The notes under the pieces are model-generated. The model was not told where the DNA came from and did no database searches. It saw only the letters and a program-made list of their open reading frames with translations. A program made the position numbers and the translations under genes. A DNA stretch of 64,000 nucleotides from Chlamydoabsidia padenii (Eukaryota > Mucoromycota > Mucoromycetes > Mucorales > Cunninghamellaceae). Location: positions 186,001-250,000 of the forward strand of contig JAIWND010000024.1 in assembly GCA_025330725.1 (NCBI GenBank). Direction: 5' to 3'. This document shows, piece after piece, positions 49,877 to 61,748 of the stretch (position 1 is its first letter; every line of letters begins with the position of its first letter).

Positions 49877-49927
49877 AATAATTTTGCTTCTGTCTGTAAA
49901 AAAAGTCTTTGTCCTTTTTTCTTGCAA

Positions 49928-50109
49928 AAGACAGGTTAAACTCATTGCAAGCTTGGACTGACTAACACAAGGGTCCTAGTGCTTGACTTTTGCGGTAAAG
50001 TATATTGGAAACGGGTTATAGTATTCACATCACCACTTTAATCATTAGCATCCTTTAACAATGGAGCGAGGAGAGCCCATCCAACATCTTAGGTAAGGCG
50101 GGGTTTAAA
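49928..50109 (+). repeat. Interspersed repeat, copy C
   Basis: Direct-orientation copy about 235 bp after B, by eye roughly 80-85 percent identical over the shared blocks, again ending in the motif (CGGGGTTTAAA, 50099-50109). Confidence 0.75.
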
Positions 50110-50125
50110 TACGAAGTGGGTTTCA

Positions 50126-50191
50126 TGACAGGTAAAAGTCATCGCAAGTTCGGACAGATTGATACAAGGACTTGGTGTTTGGCTTTTAACA
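50126..50191 (+). repeat. Interspersed repeat, partial copy D
   Basis: Begins ATGACAGGTAAAAGTCATCG, matching the start of C, continues ATACAAGGACTTGGTGTTTG and breaks off at GGCTTTTAAC. Confidence 0.6.
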
Positions 50192-50780
50192 TAGATACCA
50201 TAACCATTTGACGTCTAATAAAAACCCCATCTTTTTGGATCATTTATTTTTATTGATTTGATTGACTACATCTAGACATAATCCTAAAAATCGTACGATT
50301 TCCCCCGCACTGACCACCTCCTATGTTTGAGGCGTTCTTCGGGACTGCATCCGATTTTTTTTTTTTCATCTTTGTTCAACTCTTCCGGGGCGTTATCGCA
50401 GTCCTACCCTTAACTGCTTTGGGTAAGTGGTACCATTTCCAAAGACAAAATAGGCTGTCCACGTGTACTAACTGACTGTTTGCTTTCTTTTCCTATGTAT
50501 CATTCCTTTAAACTATTTTAAAATACCGTTTATTTTATTGCTTATTTTACTTGATTTAATAAGACTGATAATCAATAAAAGCCAATCTTTTTTTTTATTA
50601 CTATTACTATTGTGTCATACTGAAGTTATTGCTGGTTGTAATATATTTGTCAGTCAATTATGTAGACCTACATCTTCATATACAGGTTAACTGGGTCTTT
50701 ATTGGGATAAATAAAGCGGTAAAATTAAACATATACTGGCAATAACGATGGAGGGGACTAATAACTAGTGTATCTAGTTG
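50192..50780. other. Gene-poor region, third part
   Basis: AT-rich spacer between the repeat cluster and the alkaline phosphatase pseudogene. Nothing recognisable. Confidence 0.45.
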
Positions 50781-51670
50781 TCAAAGTGCTTGTGATTGGA
50801 TGACCTGTTGTTTGATAGGGTTGTCCGTAGTGGGATCGGATCGGATCCTATAAAGAATGAAACAAAGGATAATGCATTGTGTTAGTTTTTGATGATTCAG
50901 TCTTTATTGTTTCACTTACCCAAAGCAGTCAGCGGGTTCAAGTCACCCAGATCAAGATAGTGCACAATAAAGTCTCTAAATCCAGTGTTTCCATGGCCAC
51001 ACAAGTTTACATCCACCATTCCGAGTCCAATGCTTCAGATAAGGTTTTGACATGACCAAGTCATTTTGGGGTTCCTAAAACTTTTTGGCTGCATAAATAA
51101 AAAGGTGAGTCAACTAGATCCTAAAAGAGGAATCAGGGGTTTACTTTTTAGGACTTGCCATTTCACATGTAAGGTTATCGGCACCTATTGTTTCGTGATC
51201 ATTAGTGTATTGTTGTGGACACATTTCTTGAATAGTTCCCCAAAGTATGTTGGCATTCCAATATTTCGTTCAAGTGGGCGACAGGGTCGTGTCTGAGATA
51301 ACTTGACATTGATTGACTGGATATTATTGCATTGTTGTCTATATTGAGCTGTTTTGACCAAAGTTCTGTGTATCGTCAGTTTGTTGAGTAGTTGTATCAG
51401 ATTACATAGTTTTGTCAATCAACATGTTAAGGTGATGCTTGGCAGATTCAGCATAGGGTCACTATCTTAAAGAAATACCACTATTAGAATAAAAATAAAA
51501 ACATCATTAACTACCACTACCATCACCCCTTGTTAGTACTTACCTCCTATGACATTAGTGTATGTCTCCTGCCCACATGCAAATGCAGTCGTGCCAGTCG
51601 CATTATCTGTTACAAGACTTGATGATACTGTGGCCATAGAGGGATGTTTGGGCGATGAATCTTTACGCCA
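50781..51670 (-). pseudogene. Alkaline phosphatase (vacuolar PHO8-type), decayed
   Basis: Former phosphomonoesterase. An exon at about 51668-51544 reads SMATVSSSLVTDNATGTTAF and then ACGQETYTNVIG, the alkaline phosphatase active-site block, followed by a proper GTAAGT donor. The catalytic Ser after Asp is Asn here (VTDN instead of VTDS). The C-terminal exons read VKTLSEALDSE, a frame break, then VDVNLCGHGN and FIVHYLDLGDLNPLTALG, an intron, and TTDNPIKQQVIQSQAL. The last join is out of frame by a tandem GATCC duplication. The metal-site regions between are unrecognisable. A weak match (QLDEILLNN, near 51830) may be an earlier exon. Confidence 0.7.
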
Positions 51671-52385
51671 TTAGTGAGAAGTAGGACCATTACAGTACCT
51701 ATATAGTTAATAATATAAAATCAAGTCAGCTGCAAAAAAATAAAAATAAAAATAAAATACAGGAGGTATATGGCATATGGTAAATGCATTCTTTTCTTTT
51801 TTGAATGCTTACCTTTTTAGTTATTCAACAGAATTTCATCGAGCTGGTAACAATAGCACAGACAACACACACAACAAAGTCAACGCATGGGGGCAGTTGA
51901 CATTTTCCTATTCCTATAATAATATGAATGGAGTAAGAATAAAGAAAAACCGTTCGAGTTAATCAAGAATTCATTTTGCTTTATGGGGAGTTTCGTTTGT
52001 TAAGTAAATGACCCTACCAAGAAGGAAGGGGTAGATGTTCATACGTTTTGTTTTCTTTAGTGTTACCTTTTTATGAATAAAAGTAGATTCCACCCGCCGT
52101 GCTTTGGTTACATTAAGTGTGCTGAATCGCTTGTTGTTCATTGATGAATTGGTGGAAGAAAAGAAAGAAAGAAAAGAATAAAAAAGCTTTGCTGGTTATT
52201 TTATATTATTCAAATACCGACTTTGGACTGATCCCACTTTTTCTCCTTGCCGATGGTTGTTTGTATATATTTCACTTGCAGATTGTTTATTTAAACAGCT
52301 TCCCTTTACATTTCATTCCATTTTATCCTATTTTCTTTTCCCTTTCATTTCCATTCTCACTTTTTTTTTCTTGTTTGACCACATC
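51671..52385. other. Spacer before the four-TM gene
   Basis: Possible further phosphatase remnants up to about 51850, then the pyrimidine-rich leader of the next gene. No intact gene. Confidence 0.4.
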
Positions 52386-53230
52386 ATGAAGAACCCTTTT
52401 GCAAAGAAACCTGAAAGCGAGCCACCTCTTGCAAATTCAAATCCCGACACCCCTGTCCTCAATGAGCCCACCCAAGAGAAAACGCAAACGACAACAGAAC
52501 CAGTCAATGCTTATTCCACTGATTCTCCTCCTGGTACTTCATCACCCGCACCGCCTGTAACAGAAACCCCGCCTTTGAAAGAAGAACAAGGCCTGGCAGG
52601 GGAACCTGTCCAACCTCATCATAAACCCAACAAAGGCCGCCTGGTGATACGATTCTGGCAAGTGCTTGCTGCTATCGGTGCATTTGGGTTCCAGATAGGC
52701 GCTTCACCATGTAAGTAAAAAAAAAAATCTCATCTCCTTGATATACTCAATGGATCCCAATAATAGATGCTGGAATCCCTTTTTTGTTTCAAGAGGCTAA
52801 ATTGCAGTATTATACATATGCAATTGATTTGGTTTCGTTACTTTGGGCATTGTTTATGATCTACGTCTATCTCACCAGACGTTTCGGTAGTAATACAGGT
52901 AAAGTCAGACGACCTATCGCATTTGCAGTCGACACTGCATTGGCAGCTTTATTTGGAGTCGCCACTTTTTATCAGTTTGCCAGTTATAACTGTCCCCCCG
53001 GTTATTATAATGGATGGTAAGTGAAGAATGACCCACGATGATATCATCTATTATTACCTTTTGACAATCATGCATGATTTTTTGTTTTAATCGCCGCTTT
53101 TGAACCTCCGCTTAGGTGTAATTTTCATAATACGGGTAAATTCTTCTTGTTATCACTTTTCCTATCATACATCATCATGATGTTTTGGGATTTGTTTGGC
53201 GGTTGTACTTGTCTACGTAAAAAGGAATAA
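52386..53230 (+). CDS. Four-TM MARVEL-like membrane protein
   Basis: Three exons (52386-52710, 52767-53016, 53116-53230) give 229 aa. The first 90 residues are disordered, Pro/Thr-rich (MKNPFAKKPESEPPLANSNP...). Four TM helices follow: FWQVLAAIGAFGFQIGAS, AIDLVSLLWALFMIYVYL, AFAVDTALAALFGVATFYQF and LLSLFLSYIIMMFWDLFGG. Short loops with NCPPGYYNGWCNF (a Cys pair) between TM3 and TM4 and the tail CTCLRKKE are consistent with MARVEL-type fungal proteins that organise plasma-membrane domains. Family call is from topology and loop pattern, hence moderate confidence. An exact motif match lies inside exon 1 coding sequence (52436-52446). Confidence 0.75.
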
Positions 53231-53807
53231 TCAACAATTATTCCATTGTTTTTTTTTTATATTATAAACAATGTGACTATAGTAGCTAATCTTATATATC
53301 AAAATAAAACATCTTACTATATGTAAGCAAACAAAACAAAGAAACGCTTTATAATAAATAATAATAATAATAAACGCAAGGCTCGTCGCCGACCTCCGGT
53401 TATCTTCTCCTGATATAGTTTGTGTATAAAATGTTGGGATACAACTTGTGTGTAAATAGTTGGATGATGCATCTCGTGTAACGACTGGATTAAGTTGAAA
53501 AAGATTGTAGACAATGTTTTATTGACAAAAAAAAACAAAAATGGGGTGAAAGGGACAATCTACACTAATGGAGCAAATTATACTACTAAACAGTCTACAG
53601 CAATATATACGTCTAAGTAAATCACGTTATTATCAGAAGGATCAGAGGGAGAAGAGGAAGACCCAATATTTTATTAGGTGAAGTTAAGTCAAGGACAGAC
53701 AGGATAGTATTTTCCTAATTGATACTTTAGCGATTTAAAGTCGATCAAGGACTATACATTTTTATTAGTAAGGAAATAATACATAAATACAAGTGTGCTA
53801 TGCTAAA
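53231..53807. other. Convergent 3' region
   Basis: Between the four-TM and DOT1 stop codons. Contains an (AAT)n stretch near 53352 and a minus-strand frame (53317-53538, with YTQVVSQHFIHKLYQEKITG) that looks mildly coding but has no known match or start context. Confidence 0.4.
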
Positions 53808-54538
53808 CTACTTGATATAAAGAGCATCATAGAATGGTTTCAATCGACTTCGATCCACTGTTGACAAGTAGTATCGTCCCGAGTTATTGGTCCATGACAC
53901 TGCTTCCGAGTAATATTCGAATTCGTCCACCTTTAGAATAGATTCCGGCATATCCAAGGTGCGTTGATTGATTTTGTGGTGTTTTGGTACAAAAGATTTA
54001 AGAGAGATGATTTTGGTACCTTCTTTTAGATCCAAGAACATTTGTGCCAAGGAGTGATTTGTCGTTGCATCAAAGGCATAATTATTAACCAAGAGTACGT
54101 CTGCCCTTTTCAGTGTTGTATACATATCGTTTGCTGCTGTATCCAAGAAATCCCCATGACGGAAGTGTACCTTTCCAGTAGGTAAACACCAAGCCCTATT
54201 AAAAGATAGTATATCAGAATCCTCCCATCTTTTTTTTTTTTTTTTTTTTTTTCAACCTGAATGATCTACTTACTTCATTCTTGTTGCATATTCCTTCAAT
54301 TGTCGCTTGGCCATTTTACAAGGTGTTTCCATGATTTCAATTCCATAAGATTCACATCCGGTTTGAGCAGCCACTTGCAAGACAACATTTCCAATCCCAC
54401 ATCCTAGATCCATAAATACACTTTTCGAAGTAATGTTGGTTTTGGTGATAAATTCGTTGACCAGTGATGCATTGATTTCACCATACACATAATTCGAGAA
54501 GGCTGAATCATATAAAAAAAGGGCTGAGTTGGATTTTA

Positions 54539-54582
<44 letters not shown>

Positions 54583-55578
54583 GTTGCTTGGTTACCTTGG
54601 TAATTGTTGAGTTCGTCTGCTTGGTGAGCCACCGTTCGAGAGTAAACTTGATACAAAATGTGACAAGTCAAATCATAAGAAGGATGCCGTAGTTCTTTTG
54701 CGTTCTTGTATATATCCCCCGACTTTTTGTATTCCCTGATCACCTTGTTAAAGTCTTGCACCGCTTGAGCAAAGCCTCGTCCATCACGTCTATTTCGGTA
54801 TTTGGTCAAGTTGCGCATGATGCCATGAGAATGGTCGCCCAATCCTTCTTGTTGCAAAGGTGTGAGATAACAGTCGTGTATCCAGAATGCTGTTTGATAG
54901 ATATCGTTGACGGGGTGGTATTCGTCGTGATCCTCTTCCACATCGTCCTGTCGGGCATTCAATTTCACGGGTTTTAGCAGTAGAAAGCTACAAGGATGTC
55001 GAGTAAGTAATTTTGATGCATAAAGGCTTATTTTATACTTACTTTTCATATTCACCAGCACCTGGGTATTCTAGTGTACATACATGGTCGTCTTTAAAAG
55101 GTGAGGATCGTGATGAATCGTCGGCTTCGTCCTGAGATGGAATGAAAACTAGTGCAATATGTATAAAAGAACAGCGTTAGTAAAACAAAAAGACTTGAAA
55201 CAAACCCCCCCCTTTTTTTTCCAATATAAATTATCCTTTTTACTTACAGGGCCTATATTTTGATCGAGTTGCCTTCACCATACGTTCAGAATGAGTGATG
55301 CACCTAACTGGCTTGGCTTTTTTATATGTCGGTGGTGCTGTTGTTATGGATGTTCCATTACCGGGAAGAACAGTGGAGGAGAGTTGACGTTTGAGACCAG
55401 TGTTGTTACCATTGCCTTGCATTTGCGATTTCGTATTGATAGTGCTGATTTTATTGGCTGCGCTTTTGTTGAGAGTGGACGATGAGGAGGGTCTTGATGA
55501 AGCACCGAGGGGCATATTCAACCATTTGTTCTTTTGATCACTCTCGGATAAAAGATATAGTTTGTTACGGATGCTCAT
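53808..55578 (-). CDS. DOT1: Histone H3 lysine-79 methyltransferase
   Basis: Nuclear SAM-dependent methyltransferase of nucleosomal H3K79, acting in silencing and DNA-damage checkpoints. The N-terminus is disordered and bas-rich (MSIRNKLYLL..., SKYRPCK). The catalytic core is complete: CTLEYPGAGEYENFLLLKPV, YNRRDGRGF-like helix, SNYVYGEINASLVNEFI, then motif I VFMDLGCGIGNVVLQVAAQ, post-I YGIEIMETPCKMAKRQL, HGDFLD, and VLLVNNYAFDATTNHSL (the N-N-Y-A-F signature). Ends SRLKPFYDALYIK. About six exons; one intron has a 39-nt poly(T) on the plus strand. Start chosen at the first ATG giving the charged N-terminus. Confidence 0.95.
54543..54581 (+). repeat. Poly(T) tract, 39 nt
   Basis: Lies within an intron of DOT1 (poly(A) in the transcript sense). 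Confidence 0.95.
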
Positions 55579-55818
55579 CAAGTTTGATGTTAAAAAAAGG
55601 AAGGGAAGGTAGATAAAGAGAGGGAAAAAAGGGGGTAGAGACAACAGATTCCATTTTCTTTTCTTTTAGTTCGCCCAAAGAAATCAGACCAATCAAAATG
55701 CTTCAATTTTCAGCCAATCAAATCTCGATCTACCTTGTTATGACTTGCGGGCTTGGGCTCTCTCTCTTTTTTTTTTTTCCCTTTACTTTTTAACTTTTTT
55801 GACACTTTTACTTTAGTA

Positions 55819-57158
55819 ATGGGTAAATCCTCCAAAGACAAGCGCGATGTGGTAAGTTGAATATTATTTTTTATACTAATGTTCACTATTGTTATGGAAC
55901 TAACACTTGTTTATATAGTATTATCGTTTGGCCAAAGAACAAGGTTGGCGTGCTAGAAGTGCCTTCAAGTTATTACAACTAGACGAAGAATTCAACTTGT
56001 TTGAAGGCATGTAGAAAGACTATAAAAGATACACTCCATGACATTGATTGACTAACGGTTTCTCCTTATCAAATAAACTTGTAGGTATTCACCGTGCTGT
56101 GGATCTATGTGCGGCTCCTGGAAGTTGGTCTCAAGTCCTCGCTAACAAATTAAAGTAAGAATGGTAGGATGGTAGTGATAATTACATACTAACTTGTATA
56201 CTTGAATATAGAGAAAACCACAACAAGAACCCCCAAGAAGAAGAACCCAAGATTGTTGCTGTAGATCTCCAAGCGATGGCGCCATTAGAAGGGGTTATTC
56301 AAATTCAAGGCGACATTACCAAAAAATCAACAGCCGACGAAATCATTGGTCACTTTGAAGGTGAACTATCAGATATTGTGATTTGTGATGGTGCACCTGA
56401 TGTAACAGGATTACATGATATGGATGAATATATTCAGGCACAGCTTTTATTGGCGGTAAGTTGGATTGATCGAATACAGGTAAAATAGTGACTAAATATA
56501 TATATATATATATATATATATCAGGCCCTCAACATTACAACACACGTTTTACGGCCGGGTGGAACATTTGTAGCCAAGATATTCCGGGGGAAGGATCTCA
56601 CACTATTATACTCACAACTGAAAATCTTCTTCCCTGTGGTAACATGCAGCAAACCTAGAAGCTCTCGAAATTCAAGTATAGGTAAGAAGAGATTAATTGT
56701 ATCACTCTAGAAAAGTGCTAATCCATATTGTTTTGTTTGATAGAATCATTTATTGTCTGTCAAGGATACAATCCTCCTCCAAACTATAAACCTACAATGG
56801 CCAACCCTCTTTTGGATTTGAATTATGGTAAGTAAGCAACATGATCTCATCAAAAATAATAAAAACCACCTAACGATTCTCTCTCCCTCGCTTGTTTAGA
56901 TGCCGAAAAAGAGTTGGTGGGACCAAATCAAACTATTGTTCCATTCCTTGCCTGTGGTAATATCAAGTAAGTCATTGACACTAAACAGAAATCAAAGAAA
57001 ATGAACTCATACCTTGTCTTTTATATAGTGGTTATGATTCAGATCTCACCTACCCATTACAACCTAGTTATATTCCATTAGATCCTTTAGCACCCCTTTA
57101 TACATCACCATACAAAACAGGCATCTCATTGAAACGAAACAATCACTATAGCTCATAA
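55819..57158 (+). CDS. TRM7: tRNA 2'-O-ribose methyltransferase (FtsJ family)
   Basis: Methylates positions 32 and 34 of the anticodon loop. [10 protein letters not shown] is followed by [18 protein letters not shown], in which the catalytic Lys lies. SAM-binding motif [14 protein letters not shown]; catalytic Asp in [20 protein letters not shown]; catalytic Lys in [13 protein letters not shown]; catalytic Glu in [14 protein letters not shown]. The C-terminal [16 protein letters not shown] and [17 protein letters not shown] match cytosolic Trm7 rather than Mrm2 or Spb1. About nine short exons; one intron is largely (TA)n (56497-56521). Confidence 0.93.
56497..56521 (+). repeat. (TA)n microsatellite in intron
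   Basis: About 12 TA units ending at the acceptor of a TRM7 intron. Confidence 0.9.
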
Positions 57159-57587
57159 ATAAATAAACTACTCTAATACGCAGTATGATACTTTTACAAA
57201 TGTTGACTTGGTTGGGCAGGGAACTTGAGGCATTGTTATGCAAAGGTAACTTGCGCAATCGAAGGCGGGGAGAGGAATAATATCAAATGGTGGATAACTT
57301 GGTGACAATAAAAAACATGTCGACATATCATCAGGATTTGAATTATCAATGCGTGTTGTCATATAGGGCTCTCATAGTCGGGGGTCGCACTCCATACGCA
57401 TGGGCGGGGTAATAATATTTACATCCCGCCCAGCCACTTGGTAGGTGCCCTTATGCTTGTCCCTTTTTGTCTTTTCTTTTCTTTTCTTTTCTGACTCAAC
57501 TTCTTCATCTGTTTACTATACACTGTCATATACATCTACATTCTCCTTTAATTGACAACCAAAAAACAACAATCACAACAATTAAAT
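57159..57587. other. Intergenic, EMP70 promoter and weak minus-strand ORF
   Basis: Holds the inverted GC-box pair described separately. A minus-strand frame 57362-57168 (64 aa, begins MTTRIDNSNPDDMS) starts 40 bp from that pair and could be a small gene, but has no family match and low-complexity Pro/Ser content. Confidence 0.35.
57402..57431 (+). promoter_or_regulatory. Inverted GGGCGGG/CCCGCCC pair
   Basis: Perfect 7-bp inverted arms separated by 16 AT-rich bases (GGTAATAATATTTACATC core), 155 bp upstream of the EMP70 start. Looks like two converging motif half sites. Confidence 0.5.
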
Positions 57588-60019
57588 ATGAAACTAAAAG
57601 AACTTTATGTTCTTGGACTTGTTTTCATTGGCTTGGCTACATTTACTTATGCTGATGAACACAGCCATACGGTAAAACTCGAAAAGGAAACATAACATTA
57701 AAACACACTTTACTAACACTTTTTGTTTTTATTCCAATAGTATGAAGATGGAGAACAAGTAGTTGTATGGATGAATACTGTGGGTCCTCTTTATAATCGC
57801 CAAGAAACATACCCGTATTACCAACTACCCTTTTGTCATGGTGAAAGACCCGTGAAGCACCATCACGAAACATTGGGTGAAGCCTTACAAGGAATGGATT
57901 TGATCAACTCTGGTATTCCTATGCAATATCTAGGTAAGTCAGGGGGGGGGAAGGACGATATGTTTACTCATACCATCTTGGACTATTTTATCCTACACAG
58001 TCCCAGTTGAAGGTCAAGTCTTTTGTAAACAAGTCCTCGACCATGATAGTATCGAACTCTTACGATATGCTATACATAGTCAATATTGGTACACAATGTT
58101 TGTCGGTAGGTTTCTGTTTACTGTACCCGAATAACCATAACCACTCACTTTGTTGTTTTTTTTTGTTTTAGATGATTTGCCTACGAGTGGATTTGTCGGT
58201 ACTGCTGAAAATGATGACGATGCTGGAAATGCTCAATACTATCTTAATACACACAAGGATTTTATTATTGAATACAATAAAGACAGGGTAAGGTACAAAA
58301 CAAATGGGGACTCAAGAAATAATATGATCTGATACTAATATCCATTCTTCTTAGATAATCGCTGTGACACTGAGACAGAATGGGAATCCTGTCCTTCTTG
58401 ATCACAAGCAACCCTCTATGGAAATTGAATTCACTTACTCGGTGGAATGGCAAGCAAGCACTATTGAATTCGAAAACAGGTTTGAACGCTTATTGGAATC
58501 CGACTTTTTCGAACACCAGGTACATTGGTTATCCATCTTTAGTTCTTTCCTGATGGTCTTATTCCTCACTGGTCTTGTCTCGGTGATCTTACTTCGAACA
58601 ATTAAAAACGATTATGCTAGGTATGACAGAGAAGAATCTCTTGCTGACTTTGTAAGTAAATTATTGATGTTGGAGATCAAGTGGGAAAGGTATACACTCC
58701 ACCAAAGGTAACTCATCTATTCTATTATTATTTTTTAACCCTTCTCTCTTCCTCTTTGTATAATAGGATCGTGATTTCGGTGACGATTGGGGCTGGAAAC
58801 AGGTATACGGTGATGTCTTTCGTCAACCAGATCGACTCATGCTACTGTCATCATTCCTTGGTACTGGTAGTCAATTGGTGATCTTGGCGGCAGTGGTTAT
58901 TATGTATGCGATGCTTGGTGATTTGTATGCAGAACGTGCTACCATCTTGACAGCTACCATCTTTTTATATGCACTGACATCAGCAGTCGCAGGTTATACA
59001 AGCGCTCGGTATTATGCTCATTATGGAGGTAAGGGTCAAATGATAACATAAAGCACAGCTAACCTTATTGGGAAATCCTTAGGTAAAAATTGGGTCAAGA
59101 ACATTCTTCTCACAGCTGGTGTATGGCCTGGTACTGTTGTGTCCATTGGTGGTTATATCAACACTATTGCTATATTCTACTCTAGCTCAAAGGCCATCCC
59201 ATTCTCCATTATGGTAAGACAACATTTAGGGCAATCTAAAGTAAAAAGTTCCCCCCCACTAACATACTACCTTGTCTTGTAATTAGATTGCCATTCTTGC
59301 TATTTGGGTCTTTTTATGCTTCCCATTGACTCTACTCGGTGCAATCGTGGGTCGTAATTGGACTCCTAAACGTGCAGACTTTCCTACTCGTGTCAATCCT
59401 ATTCCCCGGCCGATTCCTGAAAAGCTTTGGTACCTGGAACCCCTCTCCATCATGGCTCTTGGTGGTATACTACCCTTTGCATCCATATTTATTGAAATAT
59501 ACTTTATATTTACATCCTTCTGGACCTACAAGATCTACTATGTATATGGCTTTATGTTTTTGGTCTTTATCATCCTATTGATTGTATGTGCCTGTGTATC
59601 CATTGTCAGCACGTACTTTCTCCTCAACTCTGAAGATCATCGATGGTAAGAATTGAAGTCTTGGGCTTATGCTACTCACCACTCTTATTACTTTACTATT
59701 ATCATTGTAGGCATTGGGTCAGTTTTTGGACATGCGCATCCACGGCGGGGTATGTATACCTATATTCTATCTATTACTTTTTTGCAAAGACAAAGTAAGT
59801 GCGGGAGACATACCTTTATATCTGGACAAACCAACCATATGGGATGTACTAACATTGTTTGGTGTATATAATAGGATGACGGGGATGTTCCAAACAAGTT
59901 TTTATTTTGGTTATACCGCCTTGCTTTCCCTCGGACTCTTCTTTATGCTTGGATCTATTGGTCACTTCTCTGCCAACCTGTTTGTGCGAAGGATATACCA
60001 AAATGTTAAGATAGATTAG
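57588..60019 (+). CDS. Nonaspanin, TMN/EMP70 family
   Basis: Endosome/Golgi nine-TM protein of the TM9SF family. Signal peptide [20 protein letters not shown]; luminal domain with [20 protein letters not shown] and [20 protein letters not shown]; first [21 protein letters not shown], then cytosolic [20 protein letters not shown], the family signature. Eight further TMs follow, including [33 protein letters not shown] and [18 protein letters not shown]. The C-terminus ends KID, a KxD Golgi-retention signal used by TM9 proteins. About ten exons. [12 protein letters not shown] and [17 protein letters not shown] are highly conserved. Assignment to the TMN3-like branch is tentative. Confidence 0.93.
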
Positions 60020-60353
60020 ATCTCTGCCCCCCCTTTTATTCATCTACATTACTTTTATCATTGTTATCATATGCACATCATCAATAAATAAAACACTTGG
60101 ACATGATTTGTCTTTTAAAATTACCTTTACTACGATCACTGGAGGGTGTATGCAATTTGTTATATGCAGGCCAACTAACAAGTTATGTAGGATCTACCTT
60201 TGACAGATTGAAATTCATGCCAGTAGATATTTAATCGCCGATTCAAAATCGAAGATTGTCAGAAAAGGGCTGTGACTTGCGGCCACAATTTTTTTATAAA
60301 CACCCTTTGGTGGTTCATCGACTTGTCTTTTTGCACACTCTTTTTCATTCATC
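60020..60353. other. eIF2-beta promoter
   Basis: EMP70 3' flank with AATAAATAAA at about 60084, then a relaxed motif (ATTTAATCGCCG then TTCAAAATCG, 60227-60250) about 110 bp upstream of the eIF2-beta start. Confidence 0.5.
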
Positions 60354-61748
60354 ATGTCTGACAAGGAAAACGAACTTTTGGAAGGCAACCAATTCGACGA
60401 AGAAGTAAGCACAAAATGGGTTACCATCGATTACTCATCAAACTAATTATTCAACTTTTTTTTTTTTTTTAGCCCGACTTTTCGAAACTCAAAAAGAAGA
60501 AAAAGTCCAAGAAGAAGGTCGATTTTGATACGGAAGCAGATACAACGGAACAACCTGAAGAACCAGTGCAAGATGCTCCTAAAGGTATGAATCAATCCAG
60601 TACAACTAGACGACATTGCAAACGAACAATGACTTTTTTGAAACTAACATCAATTCGATTTACTTTTATATAGATGACGACGCTGACGAAGCTGATCCTG
60701 ATGCCATGTTTGCTGATTTGAAGAAGAAAAAGAAGAAGAAATCCAAGCCTGTAGACGTAAGTAGTTTTTGTTTTTTTAAAAAAAAACAGTATGTGGAAGT
60801 GTTCACTAATAAAACCACTGACACTTTTGGTTTACTGTTTCTAGGATGACGCCGTTGCTGAAGAAAACGCTACCCCTGAAGGTGCCGAAGAAGATTTGGA
60901 CTTTGGTGGTTTGAAAAAGAAGAAGAAGAAGAAGAAGAACATGGCCGAATTCGAAGCTGAACTTGCTGAACAACAAGGTGGTGACGACGACGATGATAAC
61001 AAGGATGATTCAACAAAGGGCTCAAATGAAGAAGCTTGGCTCAAGAGCGACAGAGACTACACCTATGATGAAGTAAGTGTGGTGAAAAGGATGTGATGAC
61101 AGAAACAAAGAATGATTGGTGAATCTAATAACTTTTATATAGCTTCTTGGACGTGTCTTCAATATCTTACGACAAAATAACCCTGAACTAGTGGGTGAAA
61201 AGAAGCGATACACAATTGTACCTCCCTCAATCCATCGTGAAGGGAACAAGAAGACTATTTTTGCTAATGTGGCTGATATCTCTAAACGGTAAGTGTGGAA
61301 GATTGATTAAATCCACTGATTGATTCATCATACTTTATATTTTTAAACAATAATAGTCTTCATCGTGAACCTGAACATGTCATTCAATTCTTATTTGCTG
61401 AATTGGGTACCACTGGATCTGTGGATGGTGCTCAACGTTTGATTATCAAGGGTCGATTCCAACAAAAACAAATCGAAAACGTCTTGCGTCGATATATTGG
61501 TAGGTTTATGGATGGGATGGGGATCACACACACTGTTTGACTGACTGACTCTTTTTTTTTTTTTTTTTTTTTTTCTAGTTGAATATGTTACTTGCAAGAC
61601 CTGTAAATCTCCTGACACTATCATGACAAAGGACAATCGACTGTACTTTGTGCAATGTGAAGCTTGTGGCTCTACTCGATCTGTATCTGCTATCAAGACT
61701 GGGTTCAAGGCTCAAACCAAGGAAGACAGACGTGCTCTCCGGGCTTAG
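60354..61748 (+). CDS. SUI3: Translation initiation factor eIF2 subunit beta
   Basis: Part of the GTP-dependent factor that carries initiator tRNA. The N-terminal half has the three lysine boxes characteristic of eukaryotic eIF2-beta: [20 protein letters not shown] and [10 protein letters not shown], which bind eIF5/eIF2B-epsilon, with acidic spacers between. The core follows: [52 protein letters not shown], then the zinc ribbon [10 protein letters not shown] ... CEAC with both C-x2-C pairs. Seven exons. Ends [11 protein letters not shown]. Confidence 0.97.

Noticed and set aside
50930..50960. GGTTCAAGTC resembling a tRNA T-arm (Pol III B box)
   Set aside because: It falls inside the alkaline phosphatase relic (reverse complement encodes GDLNPL) and no anticodon arm, D-arm or acceptor stem can be folded around it.
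51066..51296. Plus-strand 76-aa frame as a gene
   Set aside because: Antisense to the decayed phosphatase, with no domain and no promoter-like leader.
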